Of a stretch of DNA of 64,000 nucleotides, positions 26,806-36,139 are shown one piece after another. The position numbers were made by a program, and so were the translations under genes. The notes beneath the pieces were generated by a model, which was not told the origin of the DNA, made no database searches, and saw only the letters and a list, made by a program, of their open reading frames with translations. The stretch's first letter is position 1. Each line of letters opens with the position of its first letter. The DNA is from Rhizobium albus (GTDB taxonomy: Bacteria > Pseudomonadota > Alphaproteobacteria > Rhizobiales > Rhizobiaceae): positions 1,178,001-1,242,000 of the forward strand of contig BSNO01000003.1 in assembly GCA_030160035.1 (NCBI GenBank), given 5' to 3'.

Positions 26806-28161
26806 ATGAACCTATACGCCAAGCTCTGCCGCAGGGCAGAGGAGGGCCGGCCCGTTCGCGTCGGCCTCATCGGGTCGGGAAAATTCGGCTCGATGTTTTT
26901 GTCGCAGGTTCGAACCATCCCCGGCATGCATTTGATGGGCATCGCGGACCTGTCGGCCGAGCGTGCCCGCAAGGCGCTTGAGGCAACCGGTTGGGATGCC
27001 GATTCGGCGATCGCTCGATCCTTCGATGATGCCCGGTCCTCCGGCCGCACGATGATTACCCAGGATACGGAAGCGCTGATTAAGGCCGATGGGCTGGATG
27101 TGGTGGTCGATGCGACCGGCAATCCCGCAGCCGGCGTGCGGCACGCGCTGCTTGCCGCCGAGCATGGCCGCCACATCGTCATGGTCAATGTCGAGGCGGA
27201 CGTGCTTGCCGGCCCTCTGCTGGCCGAGCGGTTCCGCCGCGCCGGGCTTGTCTACGCCATGGCCTATGGCGACCAGCCGGCGCTCGTCTGCGAAATGGTG
27301 GACTGGGCCCGCACCTGCGGCTTCCGGGTCGTGGCTGCCGGCAAGGGCACCAAATATCTGCCCGAATACAGCCGCTCCACGCCCGACACCGTATGGGGCT
27401 ATTATGGAATCACGCCGGAAGATGCTGCCAAGGGCGGCATGAACCCGCAAATGTTCAATTCCTTCATCGACGGCACGAAATCCGCAATCGAGATGGCGGC
27501 CATCGCCAACGCGACGGGCTTGGCTGCGCCTGAAGACGGCCTTTCTTTCCCGCCTTGCGGGGTTCACGATCTCGCCGAGATCCTGAAGCCGCGCGCCCAA
27601 GGCGGACTTTTGGAAAAGAGCGGCATGGTCGAGGTAATCTCGAGCGAGGAGCGCGATGGCCGCCATGTCGTCGGCGATCTGCGCTGGGGCGTCTACGTGA
27701 CCTTCGAGGCCGAGGACGAGGGCGCACGCGGTGACTATGCGAGGCGCTGCTTCAAGGAATATCAGGTCGCGACTGACCGGTCCGGCCGTTACGCCTCGCT
27801 CTACCGACCATCCCATCTGATTGGGCTCGAACTTCCCGTCAGCGTTGCGTCCGCCGCGCTGCGCAACGAGCCGACCGGCGAGCCGGTGAGCTTCTCAGCC
27901 GACGTCGCCGCCGTTTCAAAGCGCGCCTTGAAGGCCGGCGAGATGCTCGACGGGGAGGGTGGCTATACGGTGTGGGGCAAACTCATGCCGGCCGAGCGCT
28001 CGCTTGCTTTCGGCGCGCTTCCGATCGGTCTCGCCCACGGCGTGAAACTCACCCGCGACGTCGCCGCTGGCGCAGTCGTCACATGGGCCGATGTGGCGAT
28101 CGAGAACAGCCAGGCCGTCCGCACTCGCCGCGAGATGGAATCAGCCTTCAACCGACCATGA
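26806..28161 (+). CDS. NAD(P)-binding oxidoreductase with C-terminal SAF domain (COG4091)
   Basis: This 451-aa protein has an N-terminal Rossmann domain with GLIGSGKFG (20-28) and a homoserine-dehydrogenase-like middle (DVVVDATGNPAAG, MVNVEADVLAG). A SAF domain lies near the C-terminus (about 375-440, KAGEMLDGEGG and AAGAVVTWADV). The group is often called a predicted homoserine dehydrogenase, but members act in varied sugar-acid routes, so the substrate is open. It follows glcF by 26 nt, with a strong GGGGAGGA ribosome site. Its place after glcDEF suggests hydroxy-acid metabolism. Confidence 0.83.
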   Translation: MNLYAKLCRRAEEGRPVRVGLIGSGKFGSMFLSQVRTIPGMHLMGIADLSAERARKALEATGWDADSAIARSFDDARSSGRTMITQDTEALIKADGLDVVVDATGNPAAGVRHALLAAEHGRHIVMVNVEADVLAGPLLAERFRRAGLVYAMAYGDQPALVCEMVDWARTCGFRVVAAGKGTKYLPEYSRSTPDTVWGYYGITPEDAAKGGMNPQMFNSFIDGTKSAIEMAAIANATGLAAPEDGLSFPPCGVHDLAEILKPRAQGGLLEKSGMVEVISSEERDGRHVVGDLRWGVYVTFEAEDEGARGDYARRCFKEYQVATDRSGRYASLYRPSHLIGLELPVSVASAALRNEPTGEPVSFSADVAAVSKRALKAGEMLDGEGGYTVWGKLMPAERSLAFGALPIGLAHGVKLTRDVAAGAVVTWADVAIENSQAVRTRREMESAFNRP

Positions 28162-28186
28162 GGTTGTCCGGCGGAATCCCGCTCAG

Positions 28187-28217
28187 CCCTCATGGTGAGC
28201 CTGTCGAACCACGAGGG
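28187..28217. repeat. Short dispersed palindromic repeat (GAGCCTGTCGA core)
   Basis: CCCTCATGGT and ACCACGAGGG form a 10-bp stem with one mismatch around GAGCCTGTCGA. From memory, this element recurs between genes in many alphaproteobacterial genomes. It lies 25 nt after the COG4091 gene and may also act as a 3'-end hairpin. Confidence 0.6.
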
Positions 28218-28309
28218 CGTGGCAGGATGTCGGGCATATCGTTCTGCGGCAACCCCGGCCGCAGATGGAGGCCCGCCTGAGCTTTTTAGTCACGGCGAGA
28301 CCCACCGAC

Positions 28310-28570
28310 TCACCATTTCATCCGCATCGGCCGCCAGACGACCGCTTCGCGAATGCGTTCGTTATCGCGTTCCACCACATAGGTCTTCAGCCGGCGCGAC
28401 CCGCATTGCTTGCACCGAAAGGGCACGTTCTGGATCGCCCGACTCGGATGAACGAACTGGGTCAGATCCAACGAGAAAAACAGCGCCTTCCGGTCGCAGG
28501 GAAGGCACTCGGCCTGAATATAAAGGCCATGGCGCGCGGCATCTTCAAGCGTTCGGATCGGGCGGGGCAT
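28310..28570 (-). CDS. Small zinc-ribbon-like conserved hypothetical protein
   Basis: This 86-aa protein has two CxxC pairs, ECLPCDR near 22-26 and RCKQCGSRR near 53-57, separated by about 30 residues, consistent with a zinc ribbon. It ends in basic and aromatic residues (VVWRPMRMKW). The start at 28570 is chosen because the open frame further upstream runs through the tRNA-Val gene; no strong ribosome site is seen. It stands alone, convergent with the COG4091 gene. Function unknown. Confidence 0.7.
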   Translation of the reverse strand: MPRPIRTLEDAARHGLYIQAECLPCDRKALFFSLDLTQFVHPSRAIQNVPFRCKQCGSRRLKTYVVERDNERIREAVVWRPMRMKW

Positions 28571-28703
28571 GGTCGAGAAGTGGAACAAATAAGGAACATC
28601 GTCAATGGCCGAAAAGCTGAACGGCAGTTGGCCGCACGCGTACGAGCAGAAGTGATCGCGGCTAACAGATGACGAGCAACGCAGCAAAAAAGAGAAGGGG
28701 GGA

Positions 28704-28779
28704 TGGTGGGCGATGACAGGCTCGAACTGCCGACATCCTCGGTGTAAACGAGGCGCTCTACCAACTGAGCTAATCGCCC
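28704..28779 (-). tRNA. tRNA-Val (anticodon TAC)
   Basis: The minus strand gives a full cloverleaf: acceptor GGGCGAT pairing with ATCGCCC, D-arm TAGCTCAGTTGGTAGAGC, anticodon stem CTCGT/ACGAG with loop TTTACAC (TAC), a T-arm with GTTCGAG, and an encoded CCA end. The length is 76 nt. Confidence 0.96.
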
Positions 28780-29021
28780 CCGGCCGGTAACGGTGACCGG
28801 CGGTACGGGCGTCCATCTAGGCGTTTTGGATGGGCAGTGCAAGAGAAAAACGCGCCGATTGTGCAGAGCCATGGGGAGAGATGGCCGGTGGAAAATTGGC
28901 GTCGTGCAATTGTCGTATTTCGTCCAACCTGCGCTTGACAGCCCCGAAGCAAGGTCCTATTCAGCCGCCACGAACGAAGCGCGGCCCACACAAAACGCGG
29001 TCACTGCTTTGCTTCATGGAT

Positions 29022-29098
29022 GCGGGTGTAGCTCAGTTGGTTAGAGTGCCGGCCTGTCACGCCGGAGGTCGCGGGTTCGAGCCCCGTCACTCGCGCCA
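29022..29098 (+). tRNA. tRNA-Asp (anticodon GTC)
   Basis: A full cloverleaf of 77 nt: acceptor GCGGGTG with CACTCGC, D-arm TAGCTCAGTTGGTTAGAG, anticodon stem CCGGC/GCCGG with loop CTGTCAC (GTC), T-loop GGTTCGAGCC, discriminator G and encoded CCA. Confidence 0.97.
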
Positions 29099-29439
29099 CT
29101 TTCCTCTGAAATTTCAGAATGTTGGAAAGTGGCGCTCACGCCTCGTGTGAGTACGCACATCGCTTTTCTTTTATCGCTGCTGGTGGTTGGGCGTCGCGCA
29201 CCATTGGGCGCTTGGCGGTACCATTTGCGCATGGTTGACAACGACGTCTCGTGGAGCGGGCCACTCGCCCGTCATCAAGACGACATCGCGGGTTGAATTG
29301 GCGGCGTTCGCCCTTGCTTCGCGTGTCCCCGTGCGATAGTCAGACACCGCATTGCAACATGACCTGCTTCCGAACGATTGGGCATCTTGGCCGTCTCGCG
29401 CGACCTTTGAGGATGCCTCGGAAGCAAGAGGCAGCCATC
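29099..29439 (+). promoter_or_regulatory. Gap between tRNA-Asp and nuoA: likely nuo promoter region
   Basis: No gene is supported in these 341 nt. A perfect 14-nt palindrome, TCTGAAATTTCAGA, sits at 29105-29118 right after the tRNA and could end its transcript or be a binding site. The nuo operon promoter must lie here, but I could not assign -35/-10 boxes. AGAGG at about 29427-29431 is the nuoA ribosome site. Confidence 0.4.
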
Positions 29440-29805
29440 ATGAACGAACTTCTCGGTTCCTACGTCCCCATCGCCATCTTCCTGGGGCTTTCGCTTTTCA
29501 TCGGATGCGCGCTGCTCCTGGCGCCATTTCTCGTCGCCTATCGCGCGCCGGACCAGGAAAAGCTGTCGGCTTACGAATGCGGCTTCAACGCGTTCGACGA
29601 CGCCCGCATGAAGTTCGACATCCGATTCTACCTCGTGGCGATCCTCTTCATCATCTTCGACCTCGAAGTGGCCTTCCTTTTCCCGTGGGCGGTGTCCTTC
29701 AATGAAATCGGCTGGATCGGTTTCTGGTCGATGATGAGCTTCCTTGTCGTGCTGACCGTCGGCTTTATCTATGAATGGAAGAAGGGAGCGCTCGAATGGC
29801 AGTAG
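29440..29805 (+). CDS. nuoA: NADH-quinone oxidoreductase subunit A
   Basis: NuoA (121 aa) is a membrane subunit of complex I with three helices, at about 9-31, 65-85 and 90-112. The conserved loop [16 protein letters not shown] contains the cysteine of the quinone-site region, and [14 protein letters not shown] begins the second helix. The start is at ATG 29440; the longer open frame upstream is not coding. It is the first gene of a complete nuoA-N operon and overlaps nuoB by 10 nt. Confidence 0.96.
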   Translation: MNELLGSYVPIAIFLGLSLFIGCALLLAPFLVAYRAPDQEKLSAYECGFNAFDDARMKFDIRFYLVAILFIIFDLEVAFLFPWAVSFNEIGWIGFWSMMSFLVVLTVGFIYEWKKGALEWQ

Positions 29806-30398
29806 CGTACCCGCAGCGCCCGGCGGCACAGGGCGGCGCCACCATGGTAGCTCCGGCTTCGTCAGGTATCATCGATCCGAATACCGGCAAGCCGATCGGT
29901 CATGACGACGCGTTTTTTGGTGAGATCAACAACGAACTGGCCGATCGCGGTTTTCTCGTCACCTCGACCGACGAACTGATCAAATGGGCACGCACGGGCT
30001 CGCTCATGTGGATGACGTTCGGGCTTGCCTGCTGCGCCGTCGAGATGATGCAGATGTCGATGCCGCGCTATGACGCCGAGCGTTTCGGCTTTGCACCGCG
30101 CGCGAGCCCGCGCCAGTCCGACGTCATGATCGTGGCCGGCACGCTGACCAATAAGATGGCGCCGGCGCTGCGCAAGGTCTACGACCAGATGCCGGAGCCG
30201 CGCTACGTGATTTCCATGGGCTCCTGCGCTAACGGCGGCGGTTACTACCACTATTCCTATTCTGTGGTGCGCGGCTGCGACCGCGTCGTGCCCGTCGATA
30301 TCTACGTCCCGGGCTGCCCGCCGACCGCCGAAGCCCTGCTTTACGGCGTCATGCTGCTGCAGAAGAAAATCCGGCGCACGGGTACCATCGAGCGCTGA
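29796..30398 (+). CDS. nuoB: NADH-quinone oxidoreductase subunit B
   Basis: NuoB (200 aa) carries cluster N2, the last Fe-S centre before quinone. Ligands are visible as Cys79-Cys80 ([10 protein letters not shown]), MGSCANGG and [11 protein letters not shown]. About 45 residues precede the conserved core, as in other Rhizobiales. The ATG at 29796 has GGGAG 9 nt upstream and lies inside the nuoA end; ATG 29844 would shorten the N-terminus. Confidence 0.96.
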   Translation: MAVAYPQRPAAQGGATMVAPASSGIIDPNTGKPIGHDDAFFGEINNELADRGFLVTSTDELIKWARTGSLMWMTFGLACCAVEMMQMSMPRYDAERFGFAPRASPRQSDVMIVAGTLTNKMAPALRKVYDQMPEPRYVISMGSCANGGGYYHYSYSVVRGCDRVVPVDIYVPGCPPTAEALLYGVMLLQKKIRRTGTIER

Positions 30399-30457
30399 CG
30401 CTTGCCGCGGCGTCCGGCGCTGGGCTGGGCGACCGCTTCCCTTTGTGGAGAAAACGG

Positions 30458-31075
30458 TTGGATATTGCTGTTACGAGCGCCGGGCTGAAAGAGCTTGCGG
30501 CCTACATTCGTGAAGAGCGTGGGGCTCTCGTCACCGACGCGACAATCGCGTTCGGCGAGCTGACACTGCACGTGCAGCCATCCGGATTGATCGAGCTGGC
30601 GACGTTCCTGCGCGACGATCCGCAGTGCCAGTTCGTGAATTTCATCGACATCTGCGGCGTCGACTGGCCGGGCAGGGCCGAGCGTTTCGACGTGGTCTAT
30701 CATCTCCTGTCCCCGCGCCAGAACCTGCGCATCCGTCTGAAGCTCATGACGGGCGAGGACGTGCCGGTGCCGTCGCTGTGCGGCGTCTATCCCGGTGCAG
30801 ACTGGTTTGAGCGCGAGGCCTACGATCTTTACGGCATCCTGTTCACCGGCCATCCTGACCTGCGCCGCATCCTCACCGACTACGGTTTCGAGGGCCATCC
30901 GCTGCGCAAGGATTTTCCGCTGACGGGCTTCGTCGAGGTGCGTTACGACGACGAGGTCAAGCGCGTCGTCTACGATCCGGTGGAACTGCGCCAGGAATAT
31001 CGCGACTTCGACTTCCTCTCGCCATGGGAAGGCACCGACTACGTGCTGCCCGGCGACGAAAAGAAGAGCCAGTAG
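30458..31075 (+). CDS. nuoC: NADH-quinone oxidoreductase subunit C
   Basis: NuoC (205 aa) is a peripheral-arm subunit that contacts NuoB and NuoD. Diagnostic sequence includes FERRAYDLYGI-type text, here [28 protein letters not shown] in two parts, and [18 protein letters not shown]. There is no ATG; TTG at 30458 has GGAG 7 nt upstream, and TTG 30443 (five codons earlier) is an alternative. It ends 3 nt before nuoD. Confidence 0.94.
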   Translation: MDIAVTSAGLKELAAYIREERGALVTDATIAFGELTLHVQPSGLIELATFLRDDPQCQFVNFIDICGVDWPGRAERFDVVYHLLSPRQNLRIRLKLMTGEDVPVPSLCGVYPGADWFEREAYDLYGILFTGHPDLRRILTDYGFEGHPLRKDFPLTGFVEVRYDDEVKRVVYDPVELRQEYRDFDFLSPWEGTDYVLPGDEKKSQ

Positions 31076-31078
31076 GTC

Positions 31079-32269
31079 ATGACCGAACACAACGTCCGCA
31101 ACTTCAACATCAATTTCGGCCCGCAGCATCCGGCCGCGCACGGCGTTCTGCGCCTCGTGCTGGAGCTTGACGGCGAAATCGTCGAGCGCGTCGATCCGCA
31201 TATCGGGCTCCTGCACCGCGGCACCGAAAAGCTGATCGAGCACAAGACCTACACGCAGGCGATCCCGTATTTTGATCGTCTCGACTATGTCGCGCCGATG
31301 AACCAGGAGCATGCCTTCGCGCTTGCCGTGGAACGTCTTGCAGGCGTCGAGGTGCCGATTCGCGGCCAGCTGATCCGCGTTCTCTATTCCGAGATCGGTC
31401 GCATCCTCTCGCACCTTCTGAACGTGACCACGCAGGCCATGGACGTCGGTGCGCTGACGCCACCGCTCTGGGGCTTCGAAGAGCGCGAAAAGCTGATGGT
31501 GTTCTACGAGCGGGCGTCCGGCTCGCGTATGCACGCCGCCTATGTGCGACCGGGCGGCGTCCATCAGGACCTGCCGGAACAGCTCGTCGAGGACATCGGC
31601 AAATGGTGCGATCCGTTCCTCAGGACGGTCGACGACATCGACGAGCTTCTGACGGAGAACCGCATCTTCAAGCAGCGCAACGCCGATATCGGCGTCGTGA
31701 CGCTCGACGAATGCTGGGCCTGGGGCTTTTCGGGCGTCATGGTGCGCGGCTCGGGCGCCGCTTGGGATCTGCGCCGCTCGCAGCCCTATGAGTGCTATTC
31801 GGATTTCGAGTTCGATATTCCGATCGGCAAGAACGGCGACTGCTATGACCGCTATCTCATCCGCATGGAAGAGATGCGCCAGTCGGCCCGCATCATGAAG
31901 CAGTGCGTAGAGCGCCTGCTCGGCAAGGACAAGATCGGCCCGGTCTCCTCGCGCGACGGCAAGATCGTTGCGCCGAAGAGGGGCGAGATGAAGCGCTCGA
32001 TGGAAGCTCTCATTCACCACTTCAAGCTCTACACCGAGGGCTATCGCGTACCGGAAGGCGAGGTCTACGCCGCCGTTGAAGCGCCCAAGGGCGAATTCGG
32101 CGTCTATCTCGTATCCGACGGCACGAACCGCCCCTATCGCTGCAAGATCCGCGCACCCGGCTATGCGCATCTTCAGGCGATGGACTTCATTTGCCGTGGT
32201 CACCAATTGGCCGACGTGTCGGCGATCCTCGGCTCGCTTGATATCGTGTTCGGCGAGGTTGATCGCTGA
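31079..32269 (+). CDS. nuoD: NADH-quinone oxidoreductase subunit D
   Basis: NuoD (396 aa) is the 49-kDa-type subunit that forms the quinone pocket with NuoB. It has [21 protein letters not shown], the quinone-binding His region, near residues 13-33 (two motifs side by side) and [16 protein letters not shown] near 42-57. The C-terminal [21 protein letters not shown] is standard. Its stop shares an A with the next small gene (TGATG). Confidence 0.96.
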   Translation: MTEHNVRNFNINFGPQHPAAHGVLRLVLELDGEIVERVDPHIGLLHRGTEKLIEHKTYTQAIPYFDRLDYVAPMNQEHAFALAVERLAGVEVPIRGQLIRVLYSEIGRILSHLLNVTTQAMDVGALTPPLWGFEEREKLMVFYERASGSRMHAAYVRPGGVHQDLPEQLVEDIGKWCDPFLRTVDDIDELLTENRIFKQRNADIGVVTLDECWAWGFSGVMVRGSGAAWDLRRSQPYECYSDFEFDIPIGKNGDCYDRYLIRMEEMRQSARIMKQCVERLLGKDKIGPVSSRDGKIVAPKRGEMKRSMEALIHHFKLYTEGYRVPEGEVYAAVEAPKGEFGVYLVSDGTNRPYRCKIRAPGYAHLQAMDFICRGHQLADVSAILGSLDIVFGEVDR

Positions 32270-32538
32270 TGCTGAGGCTGGTCGCGCTCCTGGTGCTGGG
32301 TCTGGCAGCGTCGCCGGCCGCGGCCCAGACAGCCAATCCATCGAGCTCGCTCGGCGGTCCTTCGGGTGCGGTATCATCCGGTTCCCGCTCGATGGGCGCT
32401 CTGGTCGCCGAAGGCTACGAGATCAAGGCGTCATCGCCGACCGGAAACAGATTCGTCGTCTTCCTGCAGAAGGAAGGCTCCGCCTATGCTTGCGAATTCG
32501 TGACGCTGTCGAATTCGCGCTGTGGCGAAATCGACTAG
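32269..32538 (+). CDS. Small exported protein between nuoD and nuoE
   Basis: This 89-aa protein has a clear signal peptide (LRLVALLVLGLAASPAAAQ, cleavage likely after AAA or AQ near 19-20). A serine/glycine-rich stretch follows, then a short domain with two cysteines (YACEFVTLSNSRCGEID) that could form a disulfide in the periplasm. Its start overlaps the nuoD stop by one base, and nuoE begins 15 nt after its stop, so it is translated with complex I. It is not one of the 14 core subunits. No family name is recognised; a periplasmic accessory role is inference. Confidence 0.8.
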   Translation: MLRLVALLVLGLAASPAAAQTANPSSSLGGPSGAVSSGSRSMGALVAEGYEIKASSPTGNRFVVFLQKEGSAYACEFVTLSNSRCGEID

Positions 32539-32553
32539 AGAGGCAATTGCGAA

Positions 32554-33771
32554 ATGTCCGTGCGTCGTCTTGCTGAAGACCATGTTCAACCCCCGGCCTT
32601 CGCCTTCAATGCGGAAAACGCCGACTGGGCCGAAGCGACCATCCGCAAATATCCCGAGGGGCGCCAGCAGTCGGCCATCATCCCGCTTCTGATGCGGGCG
32701 CAGGAGCAGGAAGGCTGGGTCACCAAGGCCGCGATCGAAGGCATCGCCGACATGCTGTCGATGCCCTATATCCGCGCGCTCGAAGTGGCGACCTTCTACA
32801 CCCAGTTCCAGCTCAAGCCGGTCGGCACCCGCGCCCATGTCCAGGTCTGCGGGACGACGCCTTGCATGTTGCGCGGCTCGGAAGATCTGATGCGCGTCTG
32901 CCGCGAGAAGATCCATGCGCAGCCGTTTCACACCAACGCGACGGGCACGCTCTCCTGGGAAGAAGTCGAGTGTCAGGGCGCCTGCGTGAACGCGCCGATG
33001 GTGATGATCTTCAAGGATGCCTATGAGGACCTGACGCCCGAGCAGCTCGCCGACATCATTGACAAGTTCGATGCGGGCGAGGGTGCTTCGGTGACGCCCG
33101 GTCCACAGAACGGCCGTCATCTTTCGGCGCCGCTCGGCGGGGCGACCACTCTGCTCGACGAGGACGCGATGCAGCGTGTCGCCGATCGGGATGTCGCCGA
33201 GCGCGCCGTGAAGCCGTCGGCGCCTGAGGGCGCCTCTGGTGGAGAAGAGGCCGTCGAAAAAGGCCGTCCTGCGCAGAAGGGCGTGCCGCTCGAAGCCGAT
33301 CCGACTGTTGCAAGGCCGCAGGAAGCCAAGGGCCCCGGTGGCCCATCGAAGACCAAGGACGAAGCCGGTGGCGAGCCGGCCGATCCGAAAAATGTCGAAG
33401 CCGACGCGGCCCCGGCGGCAAGCGGCCGAACCGGCGGCGATCGCACCGATGCGCCTGCTGCCACGGCCTCAGTGCGCTCGACTCCGGTCAATGATGCGGA
33501 CAAGCCGGCGCCTGCGGAAAAGCCGGCAGAGCCGGACGATCTCAAGCTCATTTCCGGTATCGGTCCAAGGATCGAAGCGAAGCTGAACGATCTGGGGATC
33601 TGGACCTATGAGCGCGTCGCAAGCCTGACGCCGGCGGAGCGGGCCTGGGTCGACGACTACCTCAAATTCTCCGGTCGCATCGAGCGCGACGACTGGGTGC
33701 GCCAGGCCGAGGCACTCGCCCGGGGTGGCGAGGCGGAATATGTCCGCGTCTTCGGCCGGAAGCCGCGATAA
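32554..33771 (+). CDS. nuoE: NADH-quinone oxidoreductase subunit E with C-terminal helix-hairpin-helix domain
   Basis: At 405 aa this NuoE is more than twice the usual length (about 160-220). Residues 1-175 are the thioredoxin-like core with the 2Fe-2S ligands Cys99, 104, 140 and 144. A low-complexity linker rich in Ala, Pro, Lys and Glu follows (about 175-325). Residues 326-390 form a helix-hairpin-helix domain ([21 protein letters not shown] and then [13 protein letters not shown]). The same domain ends the protein encoded between nuoF and nuoG. Long NuoE forms of this kind are known in Rhizobiales; what the tail does is not known. Confidence 0.94.
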   Translation: MSVRRLAEDHVQPPAFAFNAENADWAEATIRKYPEGRQQSAIIPLLMRAQEQEGWVTKAAIEGIADMLSMPYIRALEVATFYTQFQLKPVGTRAHVQVCGTTPCMLRGSEDLMRVCREKIHAQPFHTNATGTLSWEEVECQGACVNAPMVMIFKDAYEDLTPEQLADIIDKFDAGEGASVTPGPQNGRHLSAPLGGATTLLDEDAMQRVADRDVAERAVKPSAPEGASGGEEAVEKGRPAQKGVPLEADPTVARPQEAKGPGGPSKTKDEAGGEPADPKNVEADAAPAASGRTGGDRTDAPAATASVRSTPVNDADKPAPAEKPAEPDDLKLISGIGPRIEAKLNDLGIWTYERVASLTPAERAWVDDYLKFSGRIERDDWVRQAEALARGGEAEYVRVFGRKPR

Positions 33772-33785
33772 GGAAGGTATGGACG

Positions 33786-35093
33786 ATGCTGAAAGACGAA
33801 GACCGCATCTTTACCAATATCTACGGTTTGAAGGACAAGTCCCTGAAGGGCGCGATGCAGCGCGGCCACTGGGACGGAACCGATATCCTGATCGCCAATG
33901 GGCGTGACTGGGTGATTTCCGAGATGAAGGCGTCGGGTCTGCGCGGCCGCGGCGGCGCGGGCTTCCCGACCGGCCTGAAATGGTCCTTCATGCCGAAAGA
34001 GAGCGACGGCCGTCCGCATTATCTGGTCGTCAACGCCGACGAATCCGAGCCCGGTACCTGCAAGGACCGGGACATCATGCGCAACGATCCGCACACGCTG
34101 ATCGAAGGCTGCGTGATTGCCGGTTTCGCGATGGGCGCCCATGTCGGCTACATCTATCTGCGCGGCGAATATATGCGCGAACGCGAAGCCCTGCAGACCG
34201 CGATCGACGAATGCTACGACGCCGGCCTTCTCGGCACCGGCAACAAGTGCGGATGGGATTTCGATCTCTACCTCCACCACGGCGCCGGCGCCTATATTTG
34301 CGGTGAAGAGACGGCGCTTCTCGAAAGCCTCGAAGGCAAGAAGGGCCAGCCGCGCCTGAAGCCGCCGTTCCCGGCGAATGTTGGCCTCTACGGCTGCCCG
34401 ACGACCGTCAACAACGTCGAGTCGATCGCCGTTGCACCCACCATCCTGCGTCGCGGTGGTGCTTGGTTCGCCGGCATCGGCCGGCCGAACAACACGGGCA
34501 CCAAGCTTTTTTGCGTATCCGGCCACGTCAACACGCCGTGCACCGTCGAAGAAGCCATGTCGATCCCATTTCGCGAACTGATCGACAAGCATTGCGGCGG
34601 CATTCGCGGTGGCTGGGAAAATCTGCTGGCGGTCATCCCCGGTGGCTCGTCCGTACCCGTGGTCCCGGCCGACCAGATCATCGATTGTCCGATGGATTTC
34701 GATTCGCTGCGCGATCTGAAGTCCGGTCTCGGTACGGCAGCGGTCATCGTGATGGACAAGTCGACCGACATCATCAAGGCGATCGCGCGTCTCTCGGCCT
34801 TCTACAAGCATGAGAGCTGCGGCCAGTGCACGCCCTGCCGTGAAGGCACGGGCTGGATGTGGCGCGTGATGGAACGCATGGTCGAAGGCCGCGCCCAGAA
34901 GCGCGAAATCGACATGCTCTTCGATGTGACGAAGCAAGTCGAAGGCCATACGATCTGTGCGCTCGGCGACGCTGCCGCATGGCCGATCCAGGGCCTGATC
35001 CGCCATTTCCGTCCAGAAATGGAAAAGCGCATTGAAGCCTACACCTACCGGGCCGATTCGACCCGCAACACGACACTGCAAGCGGCCGAATAA
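33786..35093 (+). CDS. nuoF: NADH-quinone oxidoreductase subunit F
   Basis: NuoF (435 aa) binds NADH and FMN and starts electron flow in complex I. It has the FMN loop [16 protein letters not shown], the NADH region with [13 protein letters not shown], and the N3 cluster ligands in [13 protein letters not shown] plus HTICALGD further on. Length is standard. It begins 14 nt after nuoE. Confidence 0.97.
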   Translation: MLKDEDRIFTNIYGLKDKSLKGAMQRGHWDGTDILIANGRDWVISEMKASGLRGRGGAGFPTGLKWSFMPKESDGRPHYLVVNADESEPGTCKDRDIMRNDPHTLIEGCVIAGFAMGAHVGYIYLRGEYMREREALQTAIDECYDAGLLGTGNKCGWDFDLYLHHGAGAYICGEETALLESLEGKKGQPRLKPPFPANVGLYGCPTTVNNVESIAVAPTILRRGGAWFAGIGRPNNTGTKLFCVSGHVNTPCTVEEAMSIPFRELIDKHCGGIRGGWENLLAVIPGGSSVPVVPADQIIDCPMDFDSLRDLKSGLGTAAVIVMDKSTDIIKAIARLSAFYKHESCGQCTPCREGTGWMWRVMERMVEGRAQKREIDMLFDVTKQVEGHTICALGDAAAWPIQGLIRHFRPEMEKRIEAYTYRADSTRNTTLQAAE

Positions 35094-35171
35094 GCCGCGG
35101 CACAAAGACTGATCTAGAGGAAACGTCTCACTGGGACCCATGACGTCATGACGACAGCAAGGAGAACTCCG

Positions 35172-36050
35172 ATGTCGCAAGCAGCATCTCCCTTTGGAAT
35201 GAGCCCGGAAGACATGATGAAGCCGGTTGCCGACATGCAGCAGATGATGACGGACATGGCGAAGGCCATGCCGGCTTCGCGCATGATGTCGCCGTTGATG
35301 ACACACCCGACGGCTGCAGCGGTTGCGGCAAGCGCCATCGGCATGGGCGCGGCAAGCCAGATGATGGGCATCTTCTTCGGCTCCGTGCAGGGCGCGATGG
35401 AAGCATCCCGCCGGTTCGGTCTGCCTGTCGCGCCAATGACCTTCGATGCGAAAACTGCATTGAAGTCTGCCGATGTCGAAGCCATGACCAATGCCGGCAC
35501 CAAGATTGTCGACGATGCGGTAAAGCAGACGGAAAAAGCCTCGAAGGCTGTCGAGAAGACGGTGGCCGAAAGCGTCAAGACGGCCACGAAGACCGCTGAA
35601 GCTGCGACCAAGGTTGCGCGCAAGGCGGAGAAGTCTGTGAAAGACGCGGCTGCCTCGAGCACGGCTGTTGTCGAGAAGGCAGTGAAATCGGCTTCGGCCG
35701 CTTCTGTGCGGTCGGCCGAGCCCGTTGCGGCCAAATCGATGCAGAAGGCGGCGAACGCGACCGTCGAAGCCGTCGCCAAGGTCCAGACGGACGCCGTGAA
35801 GGCTGCAGAGGCGATGATGGTTGCACCGGCCTCCATCGCCAAGCCTGCAAGCCCGGACGATCTGAAGACGATTTCCGGGATCGGCCCGAAGGTGGAAGAA
35901 GTGCTGAACAAGCTCGGCGTCTGGTCGTTCGCGCAGATCGCCGCATGGAGCGACAAGGAAATCGCCTGGGTCGAGGATCATCTTCAGTTGAAAGGCCGCA
36001 TCGGCCGGGATGATTGGATCGGCCAAGCGGCGGGATTTGCCAAGAAATAG
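35172..36050 (+). CDS. Hypothetical protein with helix-hairpin-helix tail, inserted between nuoF and nuoG
   Basis: This 292-aa protein has a methionine-rich N-terminus (about 10-45), a Gly/Ala hydrophobic segment near 50-75, a long Ala/Lys/Val/Glu helix-forming region (about 105-215, phasin-like in composition), and a helix-hairpin-helix domain (228-290, DDLKTISGIGPKVEEVLNKLG). By hand count about 34 of 64 positions match the NuoE tail. AAGGAG lies 7 nt before ATG 35172. It sits between nuoF (78 nt) and nuoG (89 nt) on the same strand. It is not a core subunit; accessory or assembly function is inference. Confidence 0.82.
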   Translation: MSQAASPFGMSPEDMMKPVADMQQMMTDMAKAMPASRMMSPLMTHPTAAAVAASAIGMGAASQMMGIFFGSVQGAMEASRRFGLPVAPMTFDAKTALKSADVEAMTNAGTKIVDDAVKQTEKASKAVEKTVAESVKTATKTAEAATKVARKAEKSVKDAAASSTAVVEKAVKSASAASVRSAEPVAAKSMQKAANATVEAVAKVQTDAVKAAEAMMVAPASIAKPASPDDLKTISGIGPKVEEVLNKLGVWSFAQIAAWSDKEIAWVEDHLQLKGRIGRDDWIGQAAGFAKK

Positions 36051-36139
36051 GTTGCACTGGCGGCCCGTCCGATGCGAAAGCCGGGCCGGCCGCCGATGCG
36101 GTTCAAAGACACGCGGCATCGGCCGCATGAGGACTGAGA

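Noticed and set aside
28192-28672. Two plus-strand frames of 135-142 codons
   Set aside because: They overlap the minus-strand zinc-ribbon gene and the hairpin repeat; no start signal or domain.
28704-29098. Integrated element at the two tRNA genes
   Set aside because: No integrase, no duplicated tRNA end, and flanks are ordinary core genes.
30341-32377. 678-codon open frame on the minus strand
   Set aside because: Antisense shadow of nuoC and nuoD.
35277-35820. Phasin assignment for the Ala/Lys-rich middle of the 292-aa protein
   Set aside because: Only composition is similar; no phasin motif is seen and the HHH tail is not a phasin feature.
33657-36128. 823-codon open frame on the minus strand
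   Set aside because: It lies antisense to nuoF and the HHH gene, has no ribosome site, and its composition (Arg/His/Asp-rich) is the usual shadow of high-GC coding DNA.
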